Assembly: GCA_009693255.1 (NCBI GenBank)
Contig: SHXQ01000003.1
Location: 1 to 64,000, forward strand
DNA: 64,000 nt
Direction: 5' to 3'
Source: Methylotenera sp.
Lineage (GTDB): Bacteria; Pseudomonadota; Gammaproteobacteria; Burkholderiales; Methylophilaceae
Numbering within the stretch: the stretch's first letter is position 1; each line of letters begins with the position of its first letter. Position numbers and translations under genes: made by a program. The notes under the pieces were generated by a model. The model was given only the letters and a program-made list of their open reading frames with translations, made no database searches and was not told the origin of the DNA. Positions 12,472 to 22,976 of this stretch are shown one piece after another.

Positions 12472-12987
12472 ATGACAAAAAAAAATAGCTTTACCAAAGA
12501 GGAATTACTTAAATGCGGTCGTGGTGAAATGTTTGGCGAGGGCAATGCCCAACTGCCACTGCCACCGATGCTGATGTTTGATCGTATTGTGTCTATCACT
12601 GAAGATGGTGGTAAGTATGGCAATGGTCAAATTGTTGCAGAGCTCGACATTAGGCCTGATTTATGGTTTTTTGAGTGTCATTTCACTGGCGACCCTGTGA
12701 TGCCAGGCTGCTTAGGCTTGGATGCAATGTGGCAACTTGTTGGTTTTTATTTAGGTTGGGCGGGTGGTCCTGGTCGTGGACGTGCACTTGGTGCAGGTGA
12801 GGTTAAATTTACTGGACAAGTGTTGCCTACCGCAAAAATGGCGACCTACACGATTAATTTAAAACGCGTGATTATGCGTAAATTAGTGATGGGCGTGGCA
12901 GATGCCACTATGAGCTTAGATGGTCGAGAAATTTATGCGGCAAATGATTTGCGCGTAGGTTTATTTACTAGAACAGATAATTTTTGA
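12472..12987 (+). CDS. fabA: 3-hydroxydecanoyl-ACP dehydratase/isomerase FabA
   Basis: Dehydrates 3-hydroxydecanoyl-ACP and isomerises the trans-2 to the cis-3 product, the entry to unsaturated fatty acids. With the ATG at 12472 the protein has 171 residues, as in E. coli, and the catalytic pair falls at His70 and Asp84 in [20 protein letters not shown] codons at 12451 and 12454 are also in frame and would add seven residues; no strong ribosome site decides. It is directly followed by fabB, so the anaerobic unsaturated fatty acid pathway is complete here. Confidence 0.95.
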   Translation: MTKKNSFTKEELLKCGRGEMFGEGNAQLPLPPMLMFDRIVSITEDGGKYGNGQIVAELDIRPDLWFFECHFTGDPVMPGCLGLDAMWQLVGFYLGWAGGPGRGRALGAGEVKFTGQVLPTAKMATYTINLKRVIMRKLVMGVADATMSLDGREIYAANDLRVGLFTRTDNF

Positions 12988-13030
12988 TTTTAATCAGTCC
13001 AATAATAAAAAGATTGTAAGGGGGCACGAA

Positions 13031-14263
13031 ATGCGTCGTGTTGTGATTACCGGAATGGGTATTGTTTCTAGTTTAGGAAACAATAAAGATGAAGTGCTAG
13101 ATAGCCTAAAAAATGGCAAATCAGGCATTAGCTTTCAGCAAGAATATGCGGATAATGGCTTGCGCTCCAATGTGGCAGGCTCAATCAAAAATCTGAATAT
13201 AGAAGCGTTGATTGATCGTAAGCTTTTACGCTTTATGGCCAAAGGTCATGCCTATGCTTGGCTTGCTATGCAAGAGGCGATTGTTGATGCGGGTTTGGCT
13301 GAAGAACTGGTGTCTAATGTGCGCACCGGTTTAATTGTGGGCGCTGGCGGGACCTCTACAGAAAGCATGCTGGAAGCGACTAATACACTGCGCGACAAAG
13401 GTATACGTCGTGTAGGGCCTTATATGGTCACAAGAACCATGTCTAGCGGCATTGCTGCATGCTTGGCTACGGGTGCAAAAATTAAAGGGGTGAATTACGG
13501 CATTAGTTCGGCTTGTTCTACCAGCGCGCATTGTATCGGCGCTGGGGCGGAGCAAATTCAGCTTGGCAAGCAAGACATTGTCTTTGCTGGAGGTGGTGAG
13601 GAAGAGCATTGGACCATGTCTTTGTTATTCGATGCCATGGGTGCCTTAAGTAGCAAATATAACGCAACACCAGACAAAGCCTCACGGACTTACGATGCAA
13701 ATCGTGATGGTTTTGTGATTTCTGGTGGTGGCGGCATCGTCGTTCTTGAAGAATATGAGCATGCCAAGGCGCGCGGTGCCAAAATTTATGCAGAGGTGGT
13801 CGGCTACGGCGCCACCTCGGATGGCTATGATATGGTGGCACCAAGCGGTGAAGGCGCAGTGCGCTGTATGCGTCAGGCCTTAGCAGGCGTTGCCGGACCT
13901 GTAGATTACATTAACACGCATGGCACTAGTACGCCAGTAGGGGACACTAAAGAGCTAGAAGCGATTCGTGAAGTATTTGGCGCGCATGGCTTAAAACAAA
14001 ACCCAGCCATCGCTTCTACAAAATCACTTTCAGGTCATGCGCTAGGTGCGGCAGGTGTCAATGAGGCTATTTATACCTTGCTGATGATGCAAAATAATTT
14101 TATTGCAGCTTCGGCTAATATTGAAACCTTGGATCCAGAGGCGGAAGGCTTAAATATCGTACGCACGCGTATTGATAACGTTAAGATTGAAACTGCTTTA
14201 TCCAATAGCTTTGGTTTTGGCGGTACTAATGCCACCTTAACCTTATCAACCAAAAACATCTAG
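13031..14263 (+). CDS. fabB: 3-oxoacyl-ACP synthase I (FabB)
   Basis: Elongates cis-3-decenoyl-ACP and other acyl-ACPs. The 410-residue protein carries the thiolase-fold triad: Cys162 in [10 protein letters not shown], the first histidine in [11 protein letters not shown] (about 298) and the second in GHALGAAG (about 333). AAGGGGG precedes the ATG. Co-transcription with fabA (43-base gap) supports FabB rather than FabF. No irregularities seen. Confidence 0.95.
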   Translation: MRRVVITGMGIVSSLGNNKDEVLDSLKNGKSGISFQQEYADNGLRSNVAGSIKNLNIEALIDRKLLRFMAKGHAYAWLAMQEAIVDAGLAEELVSNVRTGLIVGAGGTSTESMLEATNTLRDKGIRRVGPYMVTRTMSSGIAACLATGAKIKGVNYGISSACSTSAHCIGAGAEQIQLGKQDIVFAGGGEEEHWTMSLLFDAMGALSSKYNATPDKASRTYDANRDGFVISGGGGIVVLEEYEHAKARGAKIYAEVVGYGATSDGYDMVAPSGEGAVRCMRQALAGVAGPVDYINTHGTSTPVGDTKELEAIREVFGAHGLKQNPAIASTKSLSGHALGAAGVNEAIYTLLMMQNNFIAASANIETLDPEAEGLNIVRTRIDNVKIETALSNSFGFGGTNATLTLSTKNI

Positions 14264-14305
14264 TCCACATCAAGTTGGAGAATTCAACTCTTCAAGAGCG
14301 TTAAG

Positions 14306-14848
14306 ATGACGGCCAAGCGATTTAGCGTTATATTTTTTGCCCTATGCATGGCGGCTTGTGCAACGATGAGCGACCGAACGGTGCATATCACTGCGGTGCA
14401 AGTTCAGAAAAAAATGAATGATCGATTGCTTGCGCCAATTCTCTTACTTAATATTTTTGAGCTGAGCCTAAGCAATGCCTTAGTGAAATTTGACGGCCCA
14501 GCTGATCGTATGCAAACAACGCTTGATGTGCGCTTAACTAGTCTTGTGAATAAGAAGCTGTTTACAGGTAAGGTGACTGTTTCTGGAAAATTGCGCTTTG
14601 ATGCCACCGCGCTCGCGATTGTGCTTGATGAACCTAAAGTAGAGCGCCTAGATGTAGACGGAGCTGCGGGGAAATATGCCGATTTTGCGCATTTCATGGC
14701 ACAAAAGCTAGGCAGCGAAATGCTTAATGGCTTAACGTTATACAGCATCAATCCTGCGGACCTAAAAATTGGCTCAATACAATATCAAGCAAAAAATATG
14801 CAAATGACTGATGGGGCTTTGCATATGACCTTCAGCCCAGTTAAATAG
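14306..14848 (+). CDS. DUF1439 (YceB-like) lipoprotein
   Basis: A predicted outer-membrane lipoprotein of unknown function. The 180-residue product has a signal peptide ending in the lipobox MAAC (Cys18), followed by a mostly beta domain of the DUF1439/YceB type (tubular lipid-binding-like fold). It lies 42 bases after fabB on the same strand, possibly co-transcribed. Assignment to the family rests on the overall pattern and size. Confidence 0.7.
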   Translation: MTAKRFSVIFFALCMAACATMSDRTVHITAVQVQKKMNDRLLAPILLLNIFELSLSNALVKFDGPADRMQTTLDVRLTSLVNKKLFTGKVTVSGKLRFDATALAIVLDEPKVERLDVDGAAGKYADFAHFMAQKLGSEMLNGLTLYSINPADLKIGSIQYQAKNMQMTDGALHMTFSPVK

Positions 14849-14866
14849 GCGTCTTGTAGGCTAGTG

Positions 14867-15247
14867 TTACAGAATTAAGGCTGCACTTACATTGCGACCC
14901 TCACTCATTAAAATGTTGTAAGTTCTACACGCGGCGGCGGTGGTCATGCATTCGAGCGGAATGCCTTTTGCGGTTAGTGATTGATAGATTTTAGGATGCA
15001 AAAACTGGTGTTTTTCGCCTGTGCCCAATAAAATAACTTCTGCACTATGCTCTAGATCAAAATCGGCAATTGTGGCGATGTGCTGCGCTGTCAACACGGT
15101 AAAATCGGCTACATTCCAATCCGTCATTAGCTTTTTTGGTGTCACAATTAAGCTATGGCTGTAGCGTCTCTTGTTGATTTCAATATAACTTTCACTATAA
15201 GCGGTGATTAAATTATTATTTTCCGCCGTGGTTAAATGTAGTTTCAT
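14867..15247 (-). CDS. Mth938-like domain protein (DUF498 / NDUFAF3 family)
   Basis: A 126-residue protein whose hallmark is the LLGTGEKHQFLHP loop around residue 73-85, followed by IPLECMTTAAACRTYNIL, typical of the Mth938/Xcc1710 family. Human NDUFAF3, from the same family, assists complex I assembly; the bacterial role is unknown. It is convergent with the lipoprotein gene and has an AGGAG-like AGGAGAATTAA before its ATG. Confidence 0.8.
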   Translation of the reverse strand: MKLHLTTAENNNLITAYSESYIEINKRRYSHSLIVTPKKLMTDWNVADFTVLTAQHIATIADFDLEHSAEVILLGTGEKHQFLHPKIYQSLTAKGIPLECMTTAAACRTYNILMSEGRNVSAALIL

Positions 15248-15372
15248 TTAATTCTCCTAACAGTTTCATTGCCTAGCACGGCTTTCATTGAACGAAAGCC
15301 ACATTCTAATGTAAACTAACATCTTTAACTATTGTGCTTTTTAAGCAAAACTTAACTAAGTGCCAGTGCATT

Positions 15373-16635
15373 ATGCAGCCATCAAATCAGCAAAAAAAAC
15401 TAGAAAAATCTAATAAGCTTGCTAACGTATGTTATGACATTCGTGGTCCGGTGTTGGAGCGCGCCCGCCAAATGGAAGAAGAAGGTCAGCGTATCATTAA
15501 ACTCAATATCGGCAATCCTGCCGCATTTGGCTTTGAAGTGCCTGAAGAGATTCAGCAAGATGTGATCCGTAATATGGCTAAGGCGGGTGGTTATACCGAT
15601 AGTAAAGGTCTGTTTGAGCCACGCAAAGCCATTATGCACAGCACCCAAGCCAAACACATTGCTGGTGTGACTGTTGATGACATTATTATCGGTAACGGTG
15701 TTTCTGAATTAATCGTGATGGCTATGCAAGGGCTATTGAATAATGGCGACCAAGTGCTAGTGCCTATGCCAGACTACCCATTATGGACTGCCGCTGTCAC
15801 GCTTGCAGGGGGCGCGGCATGCCATTATTTGTGTAATGAAGCCACAGCATGGATGCCAGATTTAAAAGATATGGAAGCAAAAATTACGGCTAATACGCGC
15901 GGTATTGTGGTGATTAATCCAAACAACCCAACTGGGGCATTGTATCCACGTGAGATTTTAGAAGGCATCATTGAAATTGCGCGTCAGCATGACTTGATAA
16001 TTTTTGCCGATGAAATTTACGATAAGGTTTTATACGACGGCAATATCCATACCTCTATCGCTTCGCTTGCTGACGATGTTTTATTTGTCACCTTTAATGG
16101 CTTATCCAAGAACTACCGTACTTGTGGCTATCGTGCCGGCTGGATGATATTGAGCGGTGAGAAAAAACATGCCAGCGATTATATTGAAGGTCTGAATATG
16201 CTGGCTTCTATGCGCTTATGTGCAAATGTGCCTGGGCAATTAGCCATACAAACCGCCCTGGGTGGTTATCAAAGCATCGGTGATTTAGTGGCACCTGAAG
16301 GTAGACTGTGTAAACAGCGCGATGTCGCACATGCCTTGCTTACCGCCATTCCTGGCGTGACGTGCACGAAGCCTGCAGCGGCGATGTATTTATTTCCAAA
16401 ATTAGATCCTAAAATTTATCCGATTAAAAATGATCAGCAGTTTATTTTAGATTTATTGCTAGAAGAAAAAGTGTTGCTTGTTCAAGGCTCTGGCTTTAAT
16501 TGGAAAACACCCGATCATTTCAGAGTAGTGTTCTTGCCTAATGTGGATGATTTAACTGAAGCGATTCGTCGCATCGCAAGATTTTTAAAAAACTATAGAA
16601 AAAAGCACGAAAAATCAGATGGAGTAAAAGCTTGA
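15373..16635 (+). CDS. alaA: Alanine-forming aminotransferase AlaA
   Basis: A PLP-dependent class I aminotransferase making alanine from pyruvate and glutamate. The ATG at 15373 gives 420 residues and aligns the conserved start KLANVCYDIRGPVL with E. coli AlaA. A GTG further upstream is in frame but adds an unrelated leader. The PLP lysine lies in GLSKNYRTCGYRAGW, and the NPNNPTG loop is present. Its TGA overlaps the TTG start of hom, the usual betaproteobacterial alaA-hom-thrC arrangement. Confidence 0.92.
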   Translation: MQPSNQQKKLEKSNKLANVCYDIRGPVLERARQMEEEGQRIIKLNIGNPAAFGFEVPEEIQQDVIRNMAKAGGYTDSKGLFEPRKAIMHSTQAKHIAGVTVDDIIIGNGVSELIVMAMQGLLNNGDQVLVPMPDYPLWTAAVTLAGGAACHYLCNEATAWMPDLKDMEAKITANTRGIVVINPNNPTGALYPREILEGIIEIARQHDLIIFADEIYDKVLYDGNIHTSIASLADDVLFVTFNGLSKNYRTCGYRAGWMILSGEKKHASDYIEGLNMLASMRLCANVPGQLAIQTALGGYQSIGDLVAPEGRLCKQRDVAHALLTAIPGVTCTKPAAAMYLFPKLDPKIYPIKNDQQFILDLLLEEKVLLVQGSGFNWKTPDHFRVVFLPNVDDLTEAIRRIARFLKNYRKKHEKSDGVKA

Positions 16636-17945
16636 AGCAACTTAATGTAGGTATCTTGGGTCTAGGCACAGTTGGTGGTGGAACATACGCAGTATTAACA
16701 CGTAATGCGGCAGAAATTACCCGTCGCACTGGCTGTGCTATCAATGTTGTGCAAGTCGCTGACAGAAATATTGAGCAGGCAAAACTCATGACAGGCGGCA
16801 AAGTAGACATCACCAATGATGCTTTTGCTGTAGTGAATAATCCCAATGTAGATGTGGTGGCTGAATTGATTGGGGGCTACACGCTAAGTAAAGAGCTTGT
16901 GCTAAAAGCGATAGAAAATGGCAAGCATGTCGTCACGGCTAATAAGGCGTTATTGGCATTACATGGCAATGAGATTTTCACGGCAGCACAGGCCAAAGGG
17001 GTGATTGTTGCCTATGAAGCCGCTGTGGCTGGCGGCATTCCCATTATCAAGGCCTTGCGTGAAGGCTTGGGCGCAAATCGTATCGAGTGGGTGGCGGGCA
17101 TTATTAATGGCACGACCAATTTCATCCTTACTGAAATGCGTGAAAAAGGTTTGGCGTTTGCCGACGTGCTGGGTGAAGCGCAACGTTTGGGTTATGCGGA
17201 AGCTGACCCCACGTTTGACGTAGAAGGCATAGACGCGGCACACAAGTTGACCATTATGTCTGCCATTGCCTTTGGTATGCCTATGAAGTTTGAGCAAGCC
17301 TACACTGAAGGCATTACCCAGCTACAACAAATCGATATTAAGTATGCTGAAGAGTTAGGTTACCGTGTAAAACTATTGGGCATTACAAAACGCACCGAGG
17401 CTGGCGTAGAGTTACGTGTGCATCCAACACTCATCCCTGAAAAACGCTTAGTAGCCAATGTAAACGGCGCAATGAATGCTGTCGTGGTTAAAGGCGATGC
17501 GGTAGGCCCCACACTATATTACGGTGCAGGAGCAGGTGCAGAGCCTACGGCTAGCGCGGTAGTGGCCGACTTAATGGATGTGGCTCGATTAAGTGACGCT
17601 AGCGTAGCGCAGCGTGTGCCCTATTTAGGTTTTCAAGCTGGGCAAGTGAACGACCTACCAGTTTTGCCTATCAGCGAAATCAATAGTGCCTATTATTTAC
17701 GTTTACGCGCTAACGATAAGCCGGGTGTGTTGGCGGACGTGACTAAAATATTAGCAGATCGCAATATTTCGATCGATGCGCTATTGCAAAAAGAGCCGGA
17801 TGACAATGAAACTGAAGCGGACATCGTCATTTTGACGCATATTACTCTTGAAAAAAACATGAATGCAGGCATTGCTGAAATAGAAGCATTACCAGCCATT
17901 GTTGGTAATGTGATTAAGATTCGTATGGAAGAATTGGCAAAATAA
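16632..17945 (+). CDS. hom: Homoserine dehydrogenase
   Basis: Reduces aspartate semialdehyde to homoserine for threonine and methionine synthesis. It starts with TTG overlapping the alaA stop (TTGA), with GGAG eight bases upstream. The 437 residues comprise an N-terminal Rossmann domain (GILGLGTVGGGTY), the catalytic domain (GGIPIIKALREG, GIINGTTNFIL, EADPTFDVEGIDAAHKL) and a C-terminal ACT domain (about 350-430) for threonine feedback. It is monofunctional, with no aspartokinase part. Confidence 0.96.
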   Translation: MKQLNVGILGLGTVGGGTYAVLTRNAAEITRRTGCAINVVQVADRNIEQAKLMTGGKVDITNDAFAVVNNPNVDVVAELIGGYTLSKELVLKAIENGKHVVTANKALLALHGNEIFTAAQAKGVIVAYEAAVAGGIPIIKALREGLGANRIEWVAGIINGTTNFILTEMREKGLAFADVLGEAQRLGYAEADPTFDVEGIDAAHKLTIMSAIAFGMPMKFEQAYTEGITQLQQIDIKYAEELGYRVKLLGITKRTEAGVELRVHPTLIPEKRLVANVNGAMNAVVVKGDAVGPTLYYGAGAGAEPTASAVVADLMDVARLSDASVAQRVPYLGFQAGQVNDLPVLPISEINSAYYLRLRANDKPGVLADVTKILADRNISIDALLQKEPDDNETEADIVILTHITLEKNMNAGIAEIEALPAIVGNVIKIRMEELAK

Positions 17946-17998
17946 GCGATAGTGAGCATAGCCGATGTTATTGCAGTGCGATAATTTGAGAAATTTAA

Positions 17999-19423
17999 AT
18001 GAAATACATATCAACCCGTGGGCAATCGCCTGCCTTAAGTTTTAGTGAAATTTTACTTGGCGGATTAGCGCCAGATGGCGGTTTGTACTTACCAGAAAGC
18101 TACCCGCAATTTAGTCATGCAGATTTAAGCGCCATGCGCTCTATGTCTTATACAGACTTAGCCTTTGCTATTTTAAATCGCTTCATTGATGACATTCCAA
18201 CTGCAGACTTAAAAGCCATTATTGATAAAACCTATCGCGCGGATGTGTACGCCTACACGCGCTCAGGTCAAAATGCGGCGGAAATTACCCCCACAGTAAA
18301 GTTAGCAGATAATCTCTATCTATTGAGCCTTTCTAATGGTCCTACACTCGCCTTTAAAGATATGGCGATGCAATTGTTAGGCAATTTGTTTGAGTATGTG
18401 CTGACAAAAACGGGTAAAACAACCAACATCTTAGGCGCCACTTCTGGGGACACGGGCTCAGCAGCTGAGTACGCGATGCGCGGCAAAAAAGGCATACGTG
18501 TTTTTATGCTGTCACCGAATAAAAAAATGAGTCGTTTTCAAACGGCACAAATGTTCAGCCTGCAGGATGAGAATATTTATAACATCGCAGTCAATGGGGT
18601 GTTTGATGATTGCCAAGATATGGTTAAGGCGGTATCGAATGATGCTGAATTTAAAGCTCAATATAAAATTGGCGCGGTGAACTCTATCAATTGGGGACGC
18701 ATAGTTGCGCAAGTGGTGTATTACTTTAAGGGCTATTTGGCGGTGACTGACAATAACTCACAAACAGTGAGTTTTGCTGTGCCCTCTGGTAATTTTGGTA
18801 ATGTGTGTGCTGGGCACATTGCCCGCATGATGGGATTGCCGATTGACAAGTTGGTGGTGGCGACCAATGAAAATGACGTGTTAGATGAGTTTTTCAAAAC
18901 AGGTATTTATAGCCCACGCGGTTCAGCGAAGACTTATCATACTTCCAGTCCTTCAATGGATATTAGTAAAGCCTCAAATTTTGAGCGTTTTGTGTTTGAT
19001 TTAGTGGGTCGGGATGGCGGGAAAGTACGTGAATTGTGGGCTAGTGTCGATAGTGGCGGTGCTTTCGATCTCAAACCATGGCTAGCAAAACTAGCCGATT
19101 ATGGCTTTATATCTGGCCGTAGTAGCCATGCCAATCGCATGCAAACCATACGTGACGCGCATGCGAACTATTCCGTTACCATAGATACACATACGGCCGA
19201 TGGCTTAAAAGTGGCCTTGGAATGCCGCGATGCTAATGTGCCGATGATAGTGTTAGAAACGGCGCTTCCAGCCAAGTTTGAAGATGCGATTATAGAAGCG
19301 CTAGGTCACGCACCGGAGCGCCCAGCCACTTTAGTGGGCATTGAGAACTTAGCGCAAAAACATACGGTGATGCAGGTTAGCGTTGCCGAGATTAAGCAAT
19401 ATATTATGGATAAAGCGAGTTAG
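17999..19423 (+). CDS. thrC: Threonine synthase
   Basis: Converts O-phosphohomoserine to threonine with PLP. The 474-residue length and the start MKYISTRGQ fit the longer proteobacterial/fungal-type ThrC. The PLP lysine is in LAFKDMAMQ, and ILGATSGDTGSAAEYA follows as the phosphate loop. It is downstream of hom in the same unit, with a 53-base gap. No thrB occurs in the window. Confidence 0.96.
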   Translation: MKYISTRGQSPALSFSEILLGGLAPDGGLYLPESYPQFSHADLSAMRSMSYTDLAFAILNRFIDDIPTADLKAIIDKTYRADVYAYTRSGQNAAEITPTVKLADNLYLLSLSNGPTLAFKDMAMQLLGNLFEYVLTKTGKTTNILGATSGDTGSAAEYAMRGKKGIRVFMLSPNKKMSRFQTAQMFSLQDENIYNIAVNGVFDDCQDMVKAVSNDAEFKAQYKIGAVNSINWGRIVAQVVYYFKGYLAVTDNNSQTVSFAVPSGNFGNVCAGHIARMMGLPIDKLVVATNENDVLDEFFKTGIYSPRGSAKTYHTSSPSMDISKASNFERFVFDLVGRDGGKVRELWASVDSGGAFDLKPWLAKLADYGFISGRSSHANRMQTIRDAHANYSVTIDTHTADGLKVALECRDANVPMIVLETALPAKFEDAIIEALGHAPERPATLVGIENLAQKHTVMQVSVAEIKQYIMDKAS

Positions 19424-19426
19424 CAC

Positions 19427-20221
19427 ATGCAGGTCTATCACGATTTACTCAAGCATGTTTTACAGCAAGGTAATAAAAAAGAGGATCGCACGGGGACTGG
19501 CACACTGTCGGTATTTGGCTACCAAATGCGGTTTAATTTGGCAGAAGGCTTCCCCTTACTGACGACTAAAAAAGTACATTTAAAATCAATTATTCATGAG
19601 CTACTTTGGTTTTTGCAAGGCAGCACAAATATTGCCTATCTGAAAGAAAATGGCGTGCGAATTTGGGATGAATGGGCCGACGAAAATGGTAATCTAGGAC
19701 CAGTGTATGGCTACCAATGGCGGAACTGGCCTAAGCCTGACGGTACACACATAGACCAAATCACGCAGGTAGTGCATGCTATTAAAAACAATCCAGATTC
19801 ACGTCGCTTGATTGTGTCTGCTTGGAATGTAGCTGATGTCGACCGAATGAAGCTACCGCCTTGCCATGCCTTTTTTCAGTTTTATGTGGCAGAGGGCAAG
19901 TTAAGCTGTCAGCTTTACCAGCGTAGTGCAGACATATTTTTGGGCGTGCCATTCAATATCGCTTCCTATGCCTTGCTAACGATGATGATGGCTCAGGTCT
20001 GTGGCTTAAAATTAGGTGATTTTGTGCATACCTTGGGCGATGCGCATATTTATACCAATCATATGGAGCAGGTGAAAGAACAGTTGGCGCGGGAGGTACG
20101 TCCGCTTCCAAAAATGCAAATTAACCCCAATGTCACCAACATTTTAAGCTTTAAGTTTGAAGATTTCGTGCTGGAAAACTATGACCCACATCCAGCCATT
20201 AAAGGGCTGGTGGCCGTTTGA
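19427..20221 (+). CDS. thyA: Thymidylate synthase ThyA
   Basis: Methylates dUMP to dTMP with methylenetetrahydrofolate. It has exactly 264 residues, the family standard. The nucleophilic cysteine lies in [12 protein letters not shown] (about 146) and the folate site in the [19 protein letters not shown] block. It starts three bases after the thrC stop and its TGA overlaps the TTG start of folA, tightly coupling it with the enzyme that recycles its dihydrofolate product. Confidence 0.97.
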   Translation: MQVYHDLLKHVLQQGNKKEDRTGTGTLSVFGYQMRFNLAEGFPLLTTKKVHLKSIIHELLWFLQGSTNIAYLKENGVRIWDEWADENGNLGPVYGYQWRNWPKPDGTHIDQITQVVHAIKNNPDSRRLIVSAWNVADVDRMKLPPCHAFFQFYVAEGKLSCQLYQRSADIFLGVPFNIASYALLTMMMAQVCGLKLGDFVHTLGDAHIYTNHMEQVKEQLAREVRPLPKMQINPNVTNILSFKFEDFVLENYDPHPAIKGLVAV

Positions 20222-20709
20222 AAAATAACATTTCTCTGATTGTGGCGGTCGCAAAAAATAATGTCATTGGCATTAATAATACGCTACCTTGGCATCTGCC
20301 CGAAGATCTCAAGCGCTTTCGCGCGTTGACCACCGGGCATCATATTATTATGGGCCGTAGAACCTATGAATCGCTAGGGCGCTTATTGCCAGGACGTACG
20401 ACAGTCATTGTGACGCGCAATCAAGATTACCAGTTGGATGGCGCATGCATAGCACATTCACTAGAAGTCGCCGTCGCATTATGCCAAAATGATGATGAAG
20501 CTTTTGTGATTGGTGGCGCAGAGATTTATCAAAATGGTCTTGAACTCGCCAATAAAATCTACCTGACAGAAGTCGATTTAGCCGTTGAAGGTGATGCCTT
20601 TTTCCCCGCAATTGATTTAAAACACTGGCAAGAAACCTCACGCGAAGCACAGGTCTCAGTGCAAGGATTAGTGTTTTCTTACGTGACTTACACGCGCAAA
20701 ATTAAGTGA
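20218..20709 (+). CDS. folA: Dihydrofolate reductase
   Basis: Reduces dihydrofolate to tetrahydrofolate using NADPH. The 163-residue product begins at TTG within the thyA stop (TTGA). The start is fixed by the conserved [15 protein letters not shown] strand and the [10 protein letters not shown] substrate motif; there is no in-frame ATG near. [10 protein letters not shown] and the later FVIGGAEIY nucleotide motifs are present. It ends the plus-strand unit and is convergent with the decarboxylase gene. Confidence 0.95.
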   Translation: MKNNISLIVAVAKNNVIGINNTLPWHLPEDLKRFRALTTGHHIIMGRRTYESLGRLLPGRTTVIVTRNQDYQLDGACIAHSLEVAVALCQNDDEAFVIGGAEIYQNGLELANKIYLTEVDLAVEGDAFFPAIDLKHWQETSREAQVSVQGLVFSYVTYTRKIK

Positions 20710-20718
20710 TTTAGCCCG

Positions 20719-22959
20719 TTACTGCTCAACACAGTCCACATAATAAATCGCTTTACCATCCACAATTTGCTTCACTAATCCGTGGTTGTCCGTCTCGAAG
20801 CCCGGGAATTTTTCATTAAATACACGCGCAAATTTTAGGTAATTGACAATGATTTTATTGAACTGTTCACCGGGAATAAGCAGTGGAATGCCTGGTGGAT
20901 AGGGGGTTAATAGCACCGCAGTAATCCGGCCTTCTAGATCATCAATCGGCACGCGGTCTATTTTACGGTGTGCCACTTTAGCAAACGCATCAGTTGGTTT
21001 CATGGCGGGCACCATGTTAGATAGATACATTTCAGTGGTTAAACGAGCGACGTCATTGGCTTTATAAACGGCGTGAATTTGTTCACATAAATCACGCAGG
21101 CCAACTTTTTCGTATCTGGCCTGTTTTTGGATGAACTCAGGCAATACTTTCCAAAGCGGTTGGTTCTTGTCGTAGTCATCTTTAAATTGTTGCAAAGCTG
21201 CTACCATGGTATTCCATCGGCCTTTAGTAATGCCGATAGTGAACATGATGAAGAATGAATATAAGCCAGTTTTTTCAACAATGACGCCATGTTCAGCCAA
21301 GTATTTGGTAACGATTGCCGCAGGAATGCCAAATTTATCCGAGAAGTTGCCTTTAATATCTAAGCCTGGCGTAATAATAGTCGCTTTGATTGGATCTAGC
21401 ATATTAAAGCCTTCGGCTAGGTTGCCAAAGCCGTGCCAAGACTCGTCAGCTTTTAGCATCCAAGCGTCACGTTCTTCTAGGCCTTCTTCTGATAGATCAT
21501 CGGGTCCCCAGACTTTAAACCACCAGTCAGCACCCCATTCTTCATCAACTTTGCGCATAGCGCGGCGGAAATCCAGCGCTTCCATTAGACTTTCTTCAAC
21601 AAGGGCAGTGCCACCAGGGGCTTCCATCATAGCTGCGGCCACATCAATACTCGCTACGATAGAATATTGCGGGCTGGTAGAGGTGTGCATTAAATACGCT
21701 TCATTAAAAATGTCACGGTCTAATTTATTGTTTTCTGCATCTTGCACCAAAATCTGGCTCGCTTGGCTTAAGCCAGCCAATAGCTTATGTGTTGACTGCG
21801 TTGAAAATACCATACTTTCTTTGCAGCGCGGGCGGCCTTCACCAATCGCATGGTAGTCACCATAGAAATCATGGAAAGTGGCGTGGGGCAACCAAGCTTC
21901 ATCAAAATGTAGCGTATCAATTTTACCGTCTAACATTTCTTTGATTTCTTCAACGTTATACAGCACGCCATCATAGGTGGATTGCGTAATCGTTAGTACG
22001 CGTGGTTTAACAGTTTTGTCGATAATAAATGGGTTAAGATCAATTTTCTTTTGTATGTTTTCCCAGGAAAATTCGCTTTTAGGGATAGGCCCAATAATGC
22101 CGAAATGATTGCGTGTTGGCATTAAAAATACCGGAATTGCGCCTGTCATGATGATGGCGTGCAATATTGATTTATGGCAATTACGATCTACCACGACTAC
22201 GTCACCTGGGGCGACCGTGCTGTTCCACACCATTTTATTCGAGGTTGAGGTGCCATTAGTCACAAAATATAAATGGTCGCAGTTGTAAATACGTGCGGCA
22301 TTGCGCTCAGAAGCTGCGACGGGGCCGGTATGGTCGAGCAATTGACCAAGCTCATCAACAGCGTTACAAACGTCTGCACGTAGCATATTTTCACCAAAAA
22401 ATTGGTGAAACATTTGACCCACGGGGGATTTTAAAAACGCGACACCGCCTGAATGGCCGGGACAATGCCAAGAGTATGAACCATCTGCCGCATATTCGGT
22501 TAAGGCTTTAAAAAATGGCGGTGGCAAGCTGTCTAGATAAGTGCGCGCTTCGCGCAGAATGTAGCGTGCGACAAATTCTGGAGTATCTTCATACATGTGA
22601 ATGAAGCCATTGAGTTCACGCAGAATTTCGTTAGGGATGTGGCGTGAGGTTCGTGTCTCACCATGTAGGAAAATGGGAATCTCTTCGTTGCGGTATCGAA
22701 TTTCATCGACGAACTTGCGTAAGTTGTCTAGGGCGTCTCGGTTTTCTTCAATTAACTCGTTATCGTCAATAGAGAGGATAAAGGCCGAGGCGCGACTTTG
22801 CTGCTGTACAAATGAGGTCAGATCGCCATAACTCGTTACGCCTAATACTTCAAAACCTTCAGTTTCTATGGCCTTGGCGAGCATGCGTATGCCTAAACCA
22901 GATGAGTTTTCTGAACGAAAGTCTTCGTCAATAATGACAACAGGAAAACGAAACTTCAT
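20719..22959 (-). CDS. Orn/Lys/Arg-type PLP decarboxylase
   Basis: A 746-residue fold-type I basic amino acid decarboxylase with the three usual parts: an N-terminal response-regulator-like wing domain (about 1-130), a PLP core with the Schiff-base lysine in STQSTHKLLAG, and a C-terminal domain (PYPPGIPLLIPGE). It makes a polyamine precursor such as putrescine, cadaverine or agmatine; the substrate cannot be settled from sequence by eye. It lies just downstream of dcd on the same strand (17-base gap), a pairing common in betaproteobacteria. Confidence 0.9.
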   Translation of the reverse strand: MKFRFPVVIIDEDFRSENSSGLGIRMLAKAIETEGFEVLGVTSYGDLTSFVQQQSRASAFILSIDDNELIEENRDALDNLRKFVDEIRYRNEEIPIFLHGETRTSRHIPNEILRELNGFIHMYEDTPEFVARYILREARTYLDSLPPPFFKALTEYAADGSYSWHCPGHSGGVAFLKSPVGQMFHQFFGENMLRADVCNAVDELGQLLDHTGPVAASERNAARIYNCDHLYFVTNGTSTSNKMVWNSTVAPGDVVVVDRNCHKSILHAIIMTGAIPVFLMPTRNHFGIIGPIPKSEFSWENIQKKIDLNPFIIDKTVKPRVLTITQSTYDGVLYNVEEIKEMLDGKIDTLHFDEAWLPHATFHDFYGDYHAIGEGRPRCKESMVFSTQSTHKLLAGLSQASQILVQDAENNKLDRDIFNEAYLMHTSTSPQYSIVASIDVAAAMMEAPGGTALVEESLMEALDFRRAMRKVDEEWGADWWFKVWGPDDLSEEGLEERDAWMLKADESWHGFGNLAEGFNMLDPIKATIITPGLDIKGNFSDKFGIPAAIVTKYLAEHGVIVEKTGLYSFFIMFTIGITKGRWNTMVAALQQFKDDYDKNQPLWKVLPEFIQKQARYEKVGLRDLCEQIHAVYKANDVARLTTEMYLSNMVPAMKPTDAFAKVAHRKIDRVPIDDLEGRITAVLLTPYPPGIPLLIPGEQFNKIIVNYLKFARVFNEKFPGFETDNHGLVKQIVDGKAIYYVDCVEQ

Positions 22960-22976
22960 TAAATAGATTTCCTTAA

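Noticed and set aside
21206-21856. Long plus-strand open frame (216 codons) antisense to the decarboxylase gene
   Set aside because: It lies wholly inside a well-supported gene on the other strand, has no family resemblance and is rich in Ser/Pro, as frame shadows are.
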